Under the pieces are notes generated by a model. It was not told the DNA's origin. It worked only from the letters and a program-made list of their open reading frames with translations, and made no database searches. From the NCBI GenBank assembly GCA_040285825.1, contig JAUPSS010000007.1, forward strand, positions 768,501-832,500: a stretch of 64,000 nucleotides of DNA. Reading direction: 5' to 3'. How positions within the stretch are numbered: position 1 is the first letter of the stretch; the number at the start of each line of letters is the position of its first letter. Origin of the DNA: Eukaryota sp. TZLM1-RC. Its lineage: Eukaryota > Metamonada: BaSk clade. This document shows, piece by piece, positions 31,414 to 41,521 of the stretch. Both the position numbers and the translations under genes were made by a program.

Positions 31414-33588
31414 CAAATTGACAAATTGGTGACAAGATGGTACTAATACTGCAGTGTGATTTTCCAGAAATGAAATTACCAGTATTCGACATTTGTTCTG
31501 CATCAGTAATCATAATGACTAAAACAATGAAGATAGACATTGAAGGACTTATTACTGTTAATATTTCCAAATGATTACTATTTATCATATTATTACGCAG
31601 CCTTATTAGATTTATTGGCACAATCGCGCACCTTCTGACTAAGTTTCATGCAGTGCTCGGACACCATTACGTGGTTCAACTTTGCCACGTGGTGGTCTTC
31701 TTGATGGTCAAATTCATTACCTTATTCTTTTCTCAATTCTTTGTTCTAATGCCATGACCTGGTAGAAAAAACTGTGTATTCGAATTCATATCCCCTAATA
31801 ATGATAATGATGAAGTTACCTTCATGTTTCGGAGGATATTGAGGAAGAATGATTTTCAATTGACTGTTTTCTTGTTTCAATAGTTAAATTTTGGATTTAG
31901 TATTTGGTGTGTTAATGTTAGCCTTGGAAAGTTTTATATTTAGTGTATATATACTATAGCGCTTATTCATGATGCGCAGTTAGTTAGAATTGTCAGAAAG
32001 TAATAGCATTTCACAGGCTGAAAAACACACCTCTACGTGGTTGAAATTTACCACCATAAAGACCACGCTGTGTCACATGGAGGGTAGTCCCGCCATGGTG
32101 GAAAAATTCCGAACACGGTTTTCATGTCTCTGAAACTTCAAGCTTCTAAGGATCAAAGTTTATATTACGTTAACTTGTTTAGTTACCTTGAAACATCCCT
32201 TGAGCAATTCGGTCTCATATATTGAGTTGCAATACAAAAGCTACCATATTTTTATGTTGAGAACCGATGCACAGACCTTGTGCGAATTCTCTGCTTTCGC
32301 GTAATTCACATTTGTTGTTCGATGCAATCATGAAAACCTCCCAATAAGCAGTTTTGAAGACCCAGAGTGGGAGGTTTACAAGATTATGGCTCATTTTTTA
32401 TGTAATGTATCTTGTATAGTGCATATATGTCTATATCATGGATGATTCATTGTTGGTTTTTTGACTGTATTACACAACGTTCTGAAAACACAATCTTTGA
32501 CCCAAAAGACAACTTGGATACAAAGAATTGGGACCACATTAAATTAGAACCAAACAAACCGGCCACAGACCTGATCTTTTCATTATTATTGACTCTGTCA
32601 CCCCTCCAAATTTCTGCGTTGGAAACAAATTTATTAGAAACAAATGATGTACATAATTTGTTGAAATAAATTGTTCTTTATTGATTCAATTCTTTTCAAA
32701 ATAACCTTGTGTCATCACCATTTTGATCAAGTAGCAATTTGAAAGATTTGAATTCTGAGGACTAAATGAAAAACACCATTACTGCGAAATGCTTGTACTG
32801 ATTCAACTAGAGAATATTTTTGAAACACTTAAGTGTTGTGTAATAATTATTATTTTGTTGTTGAATGTCACTCCGATTGATTGTCACAAATATATTTATG
32901 TTTAATTGTTTTGAATACAATGGTTTTTTTAAATAACACGTATTCAATTTATTGCTCATTAAACAGTATCAATTGCTGCAATTCCAAACCTCAATTGTTA
33001 GTACTTCCAAACTCCAGTCTACAACATCAACATCTCTGCGACTCTTCCCTGTTCTTATCTATTCAGACTAACCGAGGCCTCTAAACTTTCAAAGGACGTC
33101 ATTAACTTTGACAACTTCCAAGGTTTGTTGAGGATTGTCTGTGGAGTAGAAGTTGGTACAGAATTGTAAGAAAACTGTACACTACACTGTACACTCAAAA
33201 AACTTTTACAAAAATATCAAAAATGATTCAAACAGAATTGTTTTTCTGATGAGCCACTAACAGTAAGTTAATTGTAAGGAAAAGGAAGCAGGTAAATGTT
33301 TATTGATCTTTTACAACCACCTGTTCGAATTATCTATATGATAAGAGCACATGTGTTGGCAACATTAGTGGAAACTGTGACAAGAGATATCATTATTCTA
33401 ACAGTAATTGGAAGATAGAAATTAATTGACTCATTGTTGTAAACTTTTCATTAGAAGAAGAGAACAATCAAGGCTCATACGAAAGACCTAATCTCCATCA
33501 TTCATAAATAATTATATAAAATCGAAAACACGTTTATTTGTATTTTTTTAAAAAAGATTACTATTGTGTACAGAAACTACAACATGAT
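31414..33588. other. Mostly empty, one weak coding-like stretch
   Basis: The frame ending at 32669 contains NTIFDPKDNLDTKNWDHIKL and IFSLLLTLSPLQISALETNL, which reads like the end of a protein, but no start or upstream exon could be fixed. The rest has no supportable gene. Confidence 0.3.
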
Positions 33589-34378
33589 TTACATCATACC
33601 ATACGAGATACCGGCTTGTTGCTTAGGTGAAGCTTGTTCTTCAACTTTTTCAGCAACAGTGGCTTCAGCAGTAGAAGGAGCTTCAGGCTCCATTGGTTGA
33701 CCACCCTCCGTTGGCACTTGTTCCTTCTCCTCCGGTTGTCCTTCTTGTTTTTGTTCTTCAGATGGTTGTTCTGAAGGTTTAGACTCAGTTTTAGGCTCAG
33801 TCGTGGTTGTAGATTCTGCAGCAGATTCGGTCTTTGTTTCAGCAGTAGTGACCTCTTCGGAAGTTTCCATGGGTTCACCTTTCTTCTCTTCCTGTATGGA
33901 TTGTTCTTCCGTAAAAATGTCCTGGACTGGCTCAGCCTGGAGAATTTGTTGTTCAGGTACAACAAAGGAGAATGGAATATCTTCTACACTCTGGTCGTCC
34001 TCGAACAGAATACGAAGAACAGGCTTTCCATCAGGCCTAATTTCCTTGACTTCACCTCTGTAGGCTGATATTAGTTGAAGTGATAAAGTAAATACCTTGC
34101 GTTGACCATTCACCGAGATCTTCGAGGTAGACCAGTGCAAGAACGGTTTGTCCCGGCGAATATTCATGGGCTGGAACGTCCTGCTCAGGGGTCCATGGAT
34201 ATACATCCTTGCGTGGAACCTTGAAAATACGACGCCTTTGATCTGGTTCAGGTTGAGGATCACGGACCTTGACGGAGTCACCAACTTGGTCATCGACGAC
34301 CTGAGCCAAAATGTAGGACCAGTTTCTGGGAAACAATTCAACTTTAGCTAAACACGATTGTCCTTTTTTGAAGAGCAT
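33589..34378 (-). CDS. SGF29: SGF29-type tandem tudor protein
   Basis: Exons 34378-34096 and 34064-33589 joined over a 31-nt intron give 252 residues. Residues about 5-140 read as the SGF29 C-terminal tudor pair: GQSCLAKVELFPRNWSYILA, VKVRDPQPEPDQRRRIFKV, PGQTVLALVYLEDLGEWSTQ, AYRGEVKEI and LRILFEDDQ. This domain reads trimethyl-Lys4 of histone H3 in SAGA-type complexes. Unlike SGF29 it begins almost directly with the tudor pair, lacks the N-terminal coiled coil, and has a long Glu/Thr/Pro-rich tail (about 155-250) with repeated KTES/KPSEQ patches. It could be an SGF29 orthologue or another tudor reader. Confidence 0.68.
34065..34095 (-). other. 31-nt intron in the SGF29-like gene
   Basis: Minus-strand reading starts GTATTT and ends ATCAG, with CTAAT 5 nt before the acceptor as a possible branch site. 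Removal joins EWSTQ to AYRGEV in the second tudor. Confidence 0.9.
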
Positions 34379-35323
34379 TTATGAATGTAGAAAGTATGTA
34401 AGGAAGGGTTGAGAGATGTTTAAGAGATGCTGCCTCAAGATATCCGAAAAAAGTGGAGTATTTCAGAATCAATCCTGATGCACATATTTTCAGTATTACA
34501 CAAACGTTTTTGAACGCGGCTGTGACTGCGTACGTCTGTTTCCCAACTGACATTGAGTGTCCTACTAGTACTTGTAAAACAGTCAATAGAACCCAACTTT
34601 GTAACAAAATTTGTTTTTGATTGTGAAACTTTTTATCAACAAATACTACCTTAATAATTACAACACAAAACTCGAAGTTATAACCAAGATCCGTATTTAG
34701 TGAAGTTTATTTAAACATTTTAAAATAAGAAGTGAATTGTTTTATAATTTAAGTGTGTGGAGCGTCTTTTTCCAAACATACGTTGAAAAATTAGCGTTTG
34801 GTTCAACAGTAATCTAAATTGATGTTAAGCAGACCTTTAGGAACTTTACTTCAAACATCAAGATCAAAAAAACTTATCCTGTGAATAAACAGGTTTATAT
34901 TATTTAATAAGTTTATCTTGAAATAATGTCACAAATAAACACTGAATGACCCAATATATAGGTTAACTCATTACTTAACATTAGCAGTGTTGATTTAAGG
35001 ACTTCTACCAATGGAACTTTATCTATAAACAATTTTGTAGTACAGAATGCAATACTTCGTTAACGAAGAAGAATTGTAATAAACTATCGCAGATATTCAT
35101 TCAAAAACTAAATTAATTAATGCCAGTGTTTGCGCTTCATAAACGCTGTTCTATTAAAAGTTCAACATTGTGATGTTGATATTGTGCATAATCATGGTGT
35201 GTAAATTATTTGAATGTCAACGTCATTTACATACCATGCTCCGGCTGGACACAAATAGTCTAATCTGTTCTGTTGTTGTTCTACAAATTATTTCCCCATA
35301 ATTCCTACTAGATACACTTAATT
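34379..35323. other. No gene seen
   Basis: AT-rich 5' flank of the SGF29-like gene. The 87-aa frame at 34344-34607 has no support. Confidence 0.4.
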
Positions 35324-35910
35324 GTATTTATTGAATTTGCACACTTAATTAAATTAACTCAATGCTAATGGGACGACTATCATTGAACCATGATTTCCTC
35401 TACACAATCTTGATCTGCTTGCTGTCTAGCTAAAGCTTCTCTTATTCGATTGAAAAACCGAGGTAATCTATTAATAATGGCAAATTGAATCCGTGAACGC
35501 CATAAAAATATATCAAATCTTTTCATTGTTTTTTCTTGCACCATTTTTTGGAAGTCATTCAAAAAAGTTTCTGCTTCAACTGATAATCTTCCATTTAACG
35601 AAAATGGGAAAGCAATAAAAACCAGTTGTGTATTTCTATCGACATTAGCCTCTTCAATATCTTTATCATATTTTCTATGTTTCTTTTTTGCTTTAAAATC
35701 CAGAGCAGCCACAGGATTAAGTTTTCTTCTGTGAACCAAAGTATCATTTGCAACATTACATGAGACAAAGTCAACAATAGCTTCAGAATTATCAATCCAA
35801 TCACAGTATACATCACCTCTATCATCAGAACCAAAATTATTCAGAGAAAGTGTTCCTTCAGCAGGGGCTCTTTGATACACGATATCCTTGCAGTTTGTGC
35901 CATATTGAAA
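35324..35910 (-). mobile_element. Family 2 LINE copy with endonuclease domain and target duplication
   Basis: Best copy of family 2 in the window. One frame of about 180 codons encodes NNFGSDDRGDVYCDW, AIVDFVSCNVAND, AKKKHRKYDKDIEEAN, LVFIAFPFSLNGRL and FFNRIREALARQQ. RGD...VD...KKKHRKY matches the PD-(D/E)xK-like endonuclease of R2/CRE-type elements. It is 5' truncated, so no RT remains. Flanks carry ACTAGATACACTTAAT (35307-35322) and ACTAGATACACTCAAT (35911-35926), a 16-bp target duplication with one mismatch. Confidence 0.85.
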
Positions 35911-35926
35911 ACTAGATACACTCAAT

Positions 35927-36892
35927 GCATTGGTGGATTTAATAAAATGTAATTGTGAAATATTAAGTTAATGACAATAAGTCGGTCCTATCATTTGTAC
36001 TGACTGCCTTTGAAGTTGTATAACATTTGTTAATAACCATCAGTGTTTTTCAGCTTGTGTACATTCTCACGTTTCAATTTACTTACTCATTTGTCAAATT
36101 TTTGAAAACCACCAAACCTCTGCTGATGCTGAAAAACTCCATCAATGAATGTTTGAGTATTTCACTAAGCGTTAAAAAGCCGCACTGTTGGGTCATTAAA
36201 GGCATGCATCGGAAACATAACCTAGAAAACGGACAAACGGGTAATTTATGACAGTATTGGAAACAATCGAGAAATTGTTCAAGAATCCAATTATAGAAAT
36301 GATGACGTGGCATTACGTGATAACTGTAAAATACTAAAATAACTAAACTACTGTGGCTAGGAGCCAACGTAAGTGTACATTATAGTGATTGTTGACTTTT
36401 TGGTAATATAATCTTCAATAAATTCCTATGTTCAATGTTCTCTGTTTCTGAATTTGAATAAAAAATGTTGGTAAATTATCCAAATTTTTCAAAGCCCTTT
36501 TCCAAAAAATGTTATAACTTTTACAATAACTGGTAATGTTCCCAACACTTGCCTCTTGTATGACAGATTTGACCATTTTTAGTGTTACAGTTAACCTCTC
36601 CACTATTTTAATCACTTGGGATTCAGTGGTAGGAAAATGAAATTTGGTAGATGTATACCATCTGGCAGTGGTAAAAGAACTAATAAAAATGAAGCTTTCT
36701 GTCCGATCTCCTATATATCCTACTGATTTCTTGTAATTATTTATGGTTCAAACCAACTTCTAATTCAAAAAAAGTACAATTAATAAAAGGAAACTGTATT
36801 ATTACTAAAATAAGACTAAAATAACTAATAGCAAAGAACCACTAATTTCCAGTGTTCGGGGGTGCGGGTTGCGTGAACACCGGCGAACACCA
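35927..36892. other. No gene seen
   Basis: No supportable gene. Short frames at 36083-36367 and 36415-36615 have no recognisable features. Confidence 0.4.
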
Positions 36893-37687
36893 CTAATTTC
36901 CCATATGATAGACCATTTCAACTTGACCATTATCCAAAATCGAAATAGAAAGAGTAGTGCTGGCATTGGTGATAGTAGAAAGCATCTTAAACCACCAGCC
37001 ATATTCTGATTCAAAAAAATAATCGAGGAAAAAACCTCCTTGGATAGGGTCATGGGTTCGAGTCCCAGTGGTTGACTGTTTGAAGGCAATTTCAAATCTT
37101 GAATCAACTATTGTTCTAAACATTTGTTGATATTCAAGTGATTCAGGAACATGAATCATATGGGCTTTGATTAAATCTAGTGTCTCTGGTAGTAGATTCT
37201 TCAGCACAAGAACAGCACTTGTCTCATCATCCCTTGGTGGCATAGATCGGTCGCCAGGATGCTTAATGTCAAGGTCGATCACTGTATGGGATGTTGGTGA
37301 GCTAGATTGCAGGTTGAGCACAGCAAAAAGTTGAGGAGATGTTGTGATTGTTGAGTTAGTACGTGAAATGACGTTAAGTGACAAATATAAGGGTTCTTCA
37401 TGGTAATCAAGTTGAGATACAGTACTGAAGGTGAATTGGGCATTGGCAAGTATTGAATAACCAGTGCCGAAACAGCCGATGGTAAAGTAGCCACTCGTCC
37501 CCGGCAAAATAGACTCTATTGTACCAATTGAATCAAGACGACATTCGGGTGAGATCTGAGTTGACTCAAGCAACAGAATCTTGTCATGGAAAGAGTTGCC
37601 AATTCTACCGATCGCTATGTTCTTATAAGCAGACCCAAGTGTGAGTGTGGTTGAGAAGAGAAGCAAAAAACATATAAATGGAGACAT
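36893..37687 (-). CDS. Secreted protein of unknown family, 264 aa
   Basis: ATG at 37687 starts a clear signal peptide (MSPFICFLLLFSTTLTLGSA), so the product enters the secretory route. The mature part has beta-rich segments (GYFTIGCFGTGYSILANAQF, PLYLSLNVISR, HTVIDLDIKHPGDRS) and an aromatic stretch GGFFLDYFFESEYGWWF near the C-terminus. Few Cys residues are present and no transmembrane anchor follows. The order signal-beta domain-helix (VLVLKNLLPETLDLIKAHM) resembles no family that I can name. No intron is needed. It may be a surface or lysosomal protein. Confidence 0.6.
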   Translation of the reverse strand: MSPFICFLLLFSTTLTLGSAYKNIAIGRIGNSFHDKILLLESTQISPECRLDSIGTIESILPGTSGYFTIGCFGTGYSILANAQFTFSTVSQLDYHEEPLYLSLNVISRTNSTITTSPQLFAVLNLQSSSPTSHTVIDLDIKHPGDRSMPPRDDETSAVLVLKNLLPETLDLIKAHMIHVPESLEYQQMFRTIVDSRFEIAFKQSTTGTRTHDPIQGGFFLDYFFESEYGWWFKMLSTITNASTTLSISILDNGQVEMVYHMGN

Positions 37688-38409
37688 TGTTTTTCACTGT
37701 TAGGGGATTGGTTTTTGTTTCAAAAACTGTTGTGTTTCATTGTATAGGGTTTGATTTCCTTTCATAACCAAGTTCCATTTTTCGTGATTCAAGATGGAGT
37801 TTACACAAGAAAAGTTGTTTTTCAATTGAAACATACTGTAAGTATTTACACTATTTTAGAGTGTTCGACTTAGCTATTTGTTTTGTAATTAATTTTAATG
37901 TATAAGTCAGTGGAGACCTCACTAGTCATGGTATTGAAATTCAGTATAGCTCATCTTTTTGTGTATTAATTAACATATCAGTAAGTCCTATATCCTGTTC
38001 ATGTCAGAAAACCCTAAGCCTAGCCCTCCATCAACCACACACTATTATTACTAAACTTTCTAGAGGTTGGGCAGAGATGAGCAAGAATTGAGCATGGAAA
38101 AGTGGTGGGATGAAGAAGACAAATGATCCTTAAATTGGCAGGCCAAATAGGTTGACTTGTAACACCAATCTAACTTTTCAATTTGCCAAATTCAAAGCTC
38201 AAATACACAAAATATATTCTATAAATCGTTTTTGCTTTACTTTTGTCCTTTGAATTCGAAAGGGGTTGTTCATTTTGAACAAAAGACTTTTTTATAGATT
38301 TTTATTAAACTATTGACTATTAATATTACAACTTAATCCATTATAGTACTCCTGAATTAACAAAAAGGTAAGGGTAAGTTAAAATTACCGAAAATGTGTC
38401 CACATTCGC
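37688..38409. other. No gene seen
   Basis: AT-rich, between the secreted-protein gene and the 302-aa paralogue B. Confidence 0.4.
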
Positions 38410-39318
38410 TCAGGTATTGCGGTCAATAAGGATATTATTTACCAACTTATAAAACTGCTTATCTTTACTGAACTTTGGATGAAGCATTTCCAATAGATCC
38501 AAAACCTTCCATACTGAGAAGCCTGTATCTTCATGAAGAACTACTTGGAACGTAGAGAGATCTATGCAGAATGAGCATAAACACAGAAACAAAAGCACAG
38601 CACGTAAACTAATGATGTGAAACTCAGGAAGAAACAAAGTTATTCTGTGGTCAACTGTATCAACCTTTATTCCGATGAGCTTGGATGTTGCACTTAGAGG
38701 AGCTTTACATGCCTTTTGATATTTCAAAATGGAGAGAAACTCAGCGAGAAGAGTCACTGGAATGTCAACAAGTTCATCAATCAGCATAGTGGAGTAGTGA
38801 ACACCATACTGCTTTATATATTTGCAAAATGCTAGATTCCAAAAGGGATAAACCAATCTACATTGAAGAGAATCTTGCGAAAGCAAAAATTTGATTGTAT
38901 CGACGTTCTTGCTATTTTTATTCCCATATGTTAGGTTATAGAGGAGGCCGAAAGTCAGGTAATTGTCTGTTAGACCTAGTGGATGTAGAGCGTCTCTATT
39001 TGCTTTCTTCAGATCAGTTGCTTGCAAAATTATCTTCTGCAGGTTCTCCTTGAAGCAATGAATGATGTCTGATTGGTCATAATCAATGAGAATATTATTC
39101 AACTGGTGTAGAGATGGCAGATCATCATGGAAGGCAACACAACAAAATTGAACTAGATCATACAACATTCTGGACCGGGGAGCCTTTTCACATAACAACG
39201 CTACGCAATGAGTGCCCTTCGTGATAGTTGATGAGGGAGGTATGTTAAACATGTAGAACTGGGAAAGCTCGATCCAGTCTTCAACCTGCAAGTGAGATCT
39301 TCTGCTTCTGGATGTCAT
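38410..39318 (-). CDS. Conserved 302-aa protein of unknown family (paralogue B)
   Basis: Same length as the protein at 4523-5431 and alignable end to end: VEDWIELSQFYMFN, CEKAPRSRMLYDLVQFCCVAF, TFGLLYNLTYGN, IDELVDIPVTLLAEFLSILK, TSKLIGIKVDTVDHRITLFL, PEFHIISLRAVLLFLCLCSF and FQVVLHEDTGFSVWKVLDL. The linker around residues 75-110 varies most. ATG at 39318. Both genes are on the minus strand and single-exon. Retained length with scattered substitutions argues for two functional diverged copies. The function is unknown; no signal peptide or known motif is seen. Confidence 0.75.
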   Translation of the reverse strand: MTSRSRRSHLQVEDWIELSQFYMFNIPPSSTITKGTHCVALLCEKAPRSRMLYDLVQFCCVAFHDDLPSLHQLNNILIDYDQSDIIHCFKENLQKIILQATDLKKANRDALHPLGLTDNYLTFGLLYNLTYGNKNSKNVDTIKFLLSQDSLQCRLVYPFWNLAFCKYIKQYGVHYSTMLIDELVDIPVTLLAEFLSILKYQKACKAPLSATSKLIGIKVDTVDHRITLFLPEFHIISLRAVLLFLCLCSFCIDLSTFQVVLHEDTGFSVWKVLDLLEMLHPKFSKDKQFYKLVNNILIDRNT

Positions 39319-39666
39319 GTGATATGATGTGTGGAAGGGTTTTTACCCCTAATCTATTTTTAGAAGTGATTTGAGATTTCAAAATTCTATGCTTTTCCAC
39401 TTTGAAGAGAGCAAAATTGCCAATCTGGAGAAATTCCCCACAAACACATGATCACTTTCCATGTGGAATATTTACAATCACTATATACTACCCAGATACT
39501 GAGGCCCTACATTACCACTCACTCTCGCTTCAGTAAATACAGATATATTCAGACAAGCAAGCTTATTTCTATTGGAAAGCTTTGTTGAGCTGTTGTTACT
39601 GAATTTCAACTCTCACTGTTACAAGCTGATAAACCATGACATGTAGTAACTGAAGTCTTTTTTCTC

Positions 39667-40200
39667 CTATAGAATCTGGGATTTGTTACTCTCAAAAACA
39701 TAATCACCCATTAGTATTAAAATTTCTTTTGGCTTGCCATACTGCTGAACAAGGTATTTTAACAACCAACTCTCAGTCTTCTGCTTGTGAATAAAAGCTT
39801 GCATTTTATGAATGCTCCACAATTCAAGAAGGTGACAGTCGATTATTAAAATAAACTTGCCGATATGTTGCAACCACAAAGTTAAAAGAATCAATAAAAG
39901 TTGATGTACAGGCAGCAAACGCGGATAATCCGCTGTGAACAATTTCGATTGTCATTTCGTAACTCTATCATTTGGTTCCTGTCGTAATTTGCCTCAGTAT
40001 ACTGTATCACCCATGATGTTTGTATTTCATTAATAATAGTTTTCAAAGACCAGGACATCTGAGTCATTCTGAACCAATTGAATTTCTTCTCTTGATTTAT
40101 CATTCGACCATTTCTCTCCTGTTCAGTTTCATGTTCAGGAACCATGTTCAATTCTTGATCAGTTTTATTTACTCATAAAATTCGATAAATCAGGTTTTCC
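39667..40200 (-). pseudogene. Possible divergent Fanzor remnant
   Basis: The 3' part reads IHKMQAFIHKQKTESWLLKY then LVQQYGKPKEILILMGDYVF. The pattern (basic strand, Gln-Lys-x-Glu-Ser helix, Tyr-Gly-x-Pro, hydrophobic strand, Gly-Asp-Tyr) is how the RuvC-II part of another Fanzor group looks, as I remember it, where Gly-Asp-Tyr/Trp replaces the Gly-Asn-Gly of the copies at 19 and 28 kb. The frame stops before any DEFRTS-like motif or zinc ribbon. Upstream pieces in other frames (SWSLKTIINEIQTSWVIQYT) may belong to it. It is decayed and the assignment rests on one motif run. Confidence 0.35.
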
Positions 40201-40404
40201 ATCACTACTGGCAATAAATTGAGTAATCGTAATTGCTGGTTTTCAGAATATCTAAGGATATTTTTCAACAGCATCTGCAAGAAAACGTACACCAGCTGGA
40301 AATATATTGTGAAGCATACTTTCATCCGTGACTAAATTCTCAATTTGACATGTAAATGGTGTTATAAGACCATAAAAAATTTCGTCACGTTCTTTGTTTT
40401 CAAT

Positions 40405-40500
40405 TGATGCCGTTAGGCAGAAGTACGAAAGAAGTAAGGACAGAAAAAAGAGCATTTATTAATAAAGATACCTGTTCTGGAACAAGTGCCACGTCATCAC
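40405..40500 (-). repeat. LTR-end remnant related to the miniature element
   Basis: Read on the minus strand this ends ...CTGCCTAACGGCATCA, identical to the last bases of the 139-bp LTRs at 15.5-16.3 kb, with further patchy similarity (GATGACGTG, TTTATTAAT) upstream. The 67-aa signal-peptide-like frame at 40252-40455 straddles it and is probably spurious. No gene is seen from 40501 to 41520. Confidence 0.5.
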
Positions 40501-41521
40501 CAGAAATCCTCAGATGTCTACGAGCCTAGTTTACCAGCAACAACGAAACAATGTTTTCACAATGATGATGACATAAATCTTAAAAATTATCATACAGAAG
40601 ATCTGAAAGATTTTCTGGTGCAAGTCTCAATGAACTCAAGTTATCTTATTTTTTTAAATACAAGGGTGTTTTTGATTTGTCGAAGTCTAAATCTATATAG
40701 TGAAATTATAATAGACAATGGCGTGACGTACCCATCCAGCTCGTGCATTTCCGCCGACACATTTTCTAAATCTACTTTGTCAAAATACACATTAATACAA
40801 CGATTGATATGTTTTTGGTTGTTGAATTTCTAATATTCTCAAAATTTGCAACCATCGTTATGCCTTGTAAGTAATGACATTAACAAGAAACAGACTCAAT
40901 ATACTCCATACATACTTCCTTCAACAAATACACTTTTTACAAAACAAATGTTGTAAAATAAGAAAGAAACATAACAACTAGAGACAAGAACTTATGCGAT
41001 AAGTTATACCATGATTTAAGAACTATCTTTAAGAACTTTTAACTTTCAAAAGTATTTGGAGTATAAAATCATTCAACAGTAAACGCTTGAGGGTAATCAC
41101 TAATCCTGATTGTGAAAACAGTTGTTCTTGTGCAACTGATGTATACTGAATATTGAAAAAATCTCAGGCAATCCTGCCTATAGTTGAAAATCTTTTGGAA
41201 TTATCTTCAGTATTATTTTCAAGTATCAAAAAATTATCCAATTTATTGATTTTTTCCAATGCATTCGTATTTTTTGTTTCCAAAATATCAGAAAACTCAT
41301 CAACGGGAAAATCTTTAGACAATATTTCAAGTTACCAATGTCCACGCTTCATTTTTGCTACGAAACACTTCAAAGAAATGAAAATTGTTGTCTCTATTGA
41401 TTACTGGTTGGCATTAATCCAATTTCAACCTTGAATCAAGGAGAGAAGTAACAAAAGAATGAAAGTCTGTCAATAGGTCAACTCCATCTCGGTAGCTATT
41501 AATATTTGCAGATCTTTCAAC

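Noticed and set aside
37040-37075. tRNA-like B box GGGTTCGAGTCCCA on the plus strand within the secreted-protein gene
   Set aside because: A T-arm can be drawn, but no matching acceptor, D-arm or 5-bp anticodon stem is present at the right distance, and the minus-strand protein frame runs straight through.
40252-40455. 67-aa frame with signal-peptide-like start
   Set aside because: Its first third lies on the LTR remnant whose end matches the miniature element; no continuation was found.
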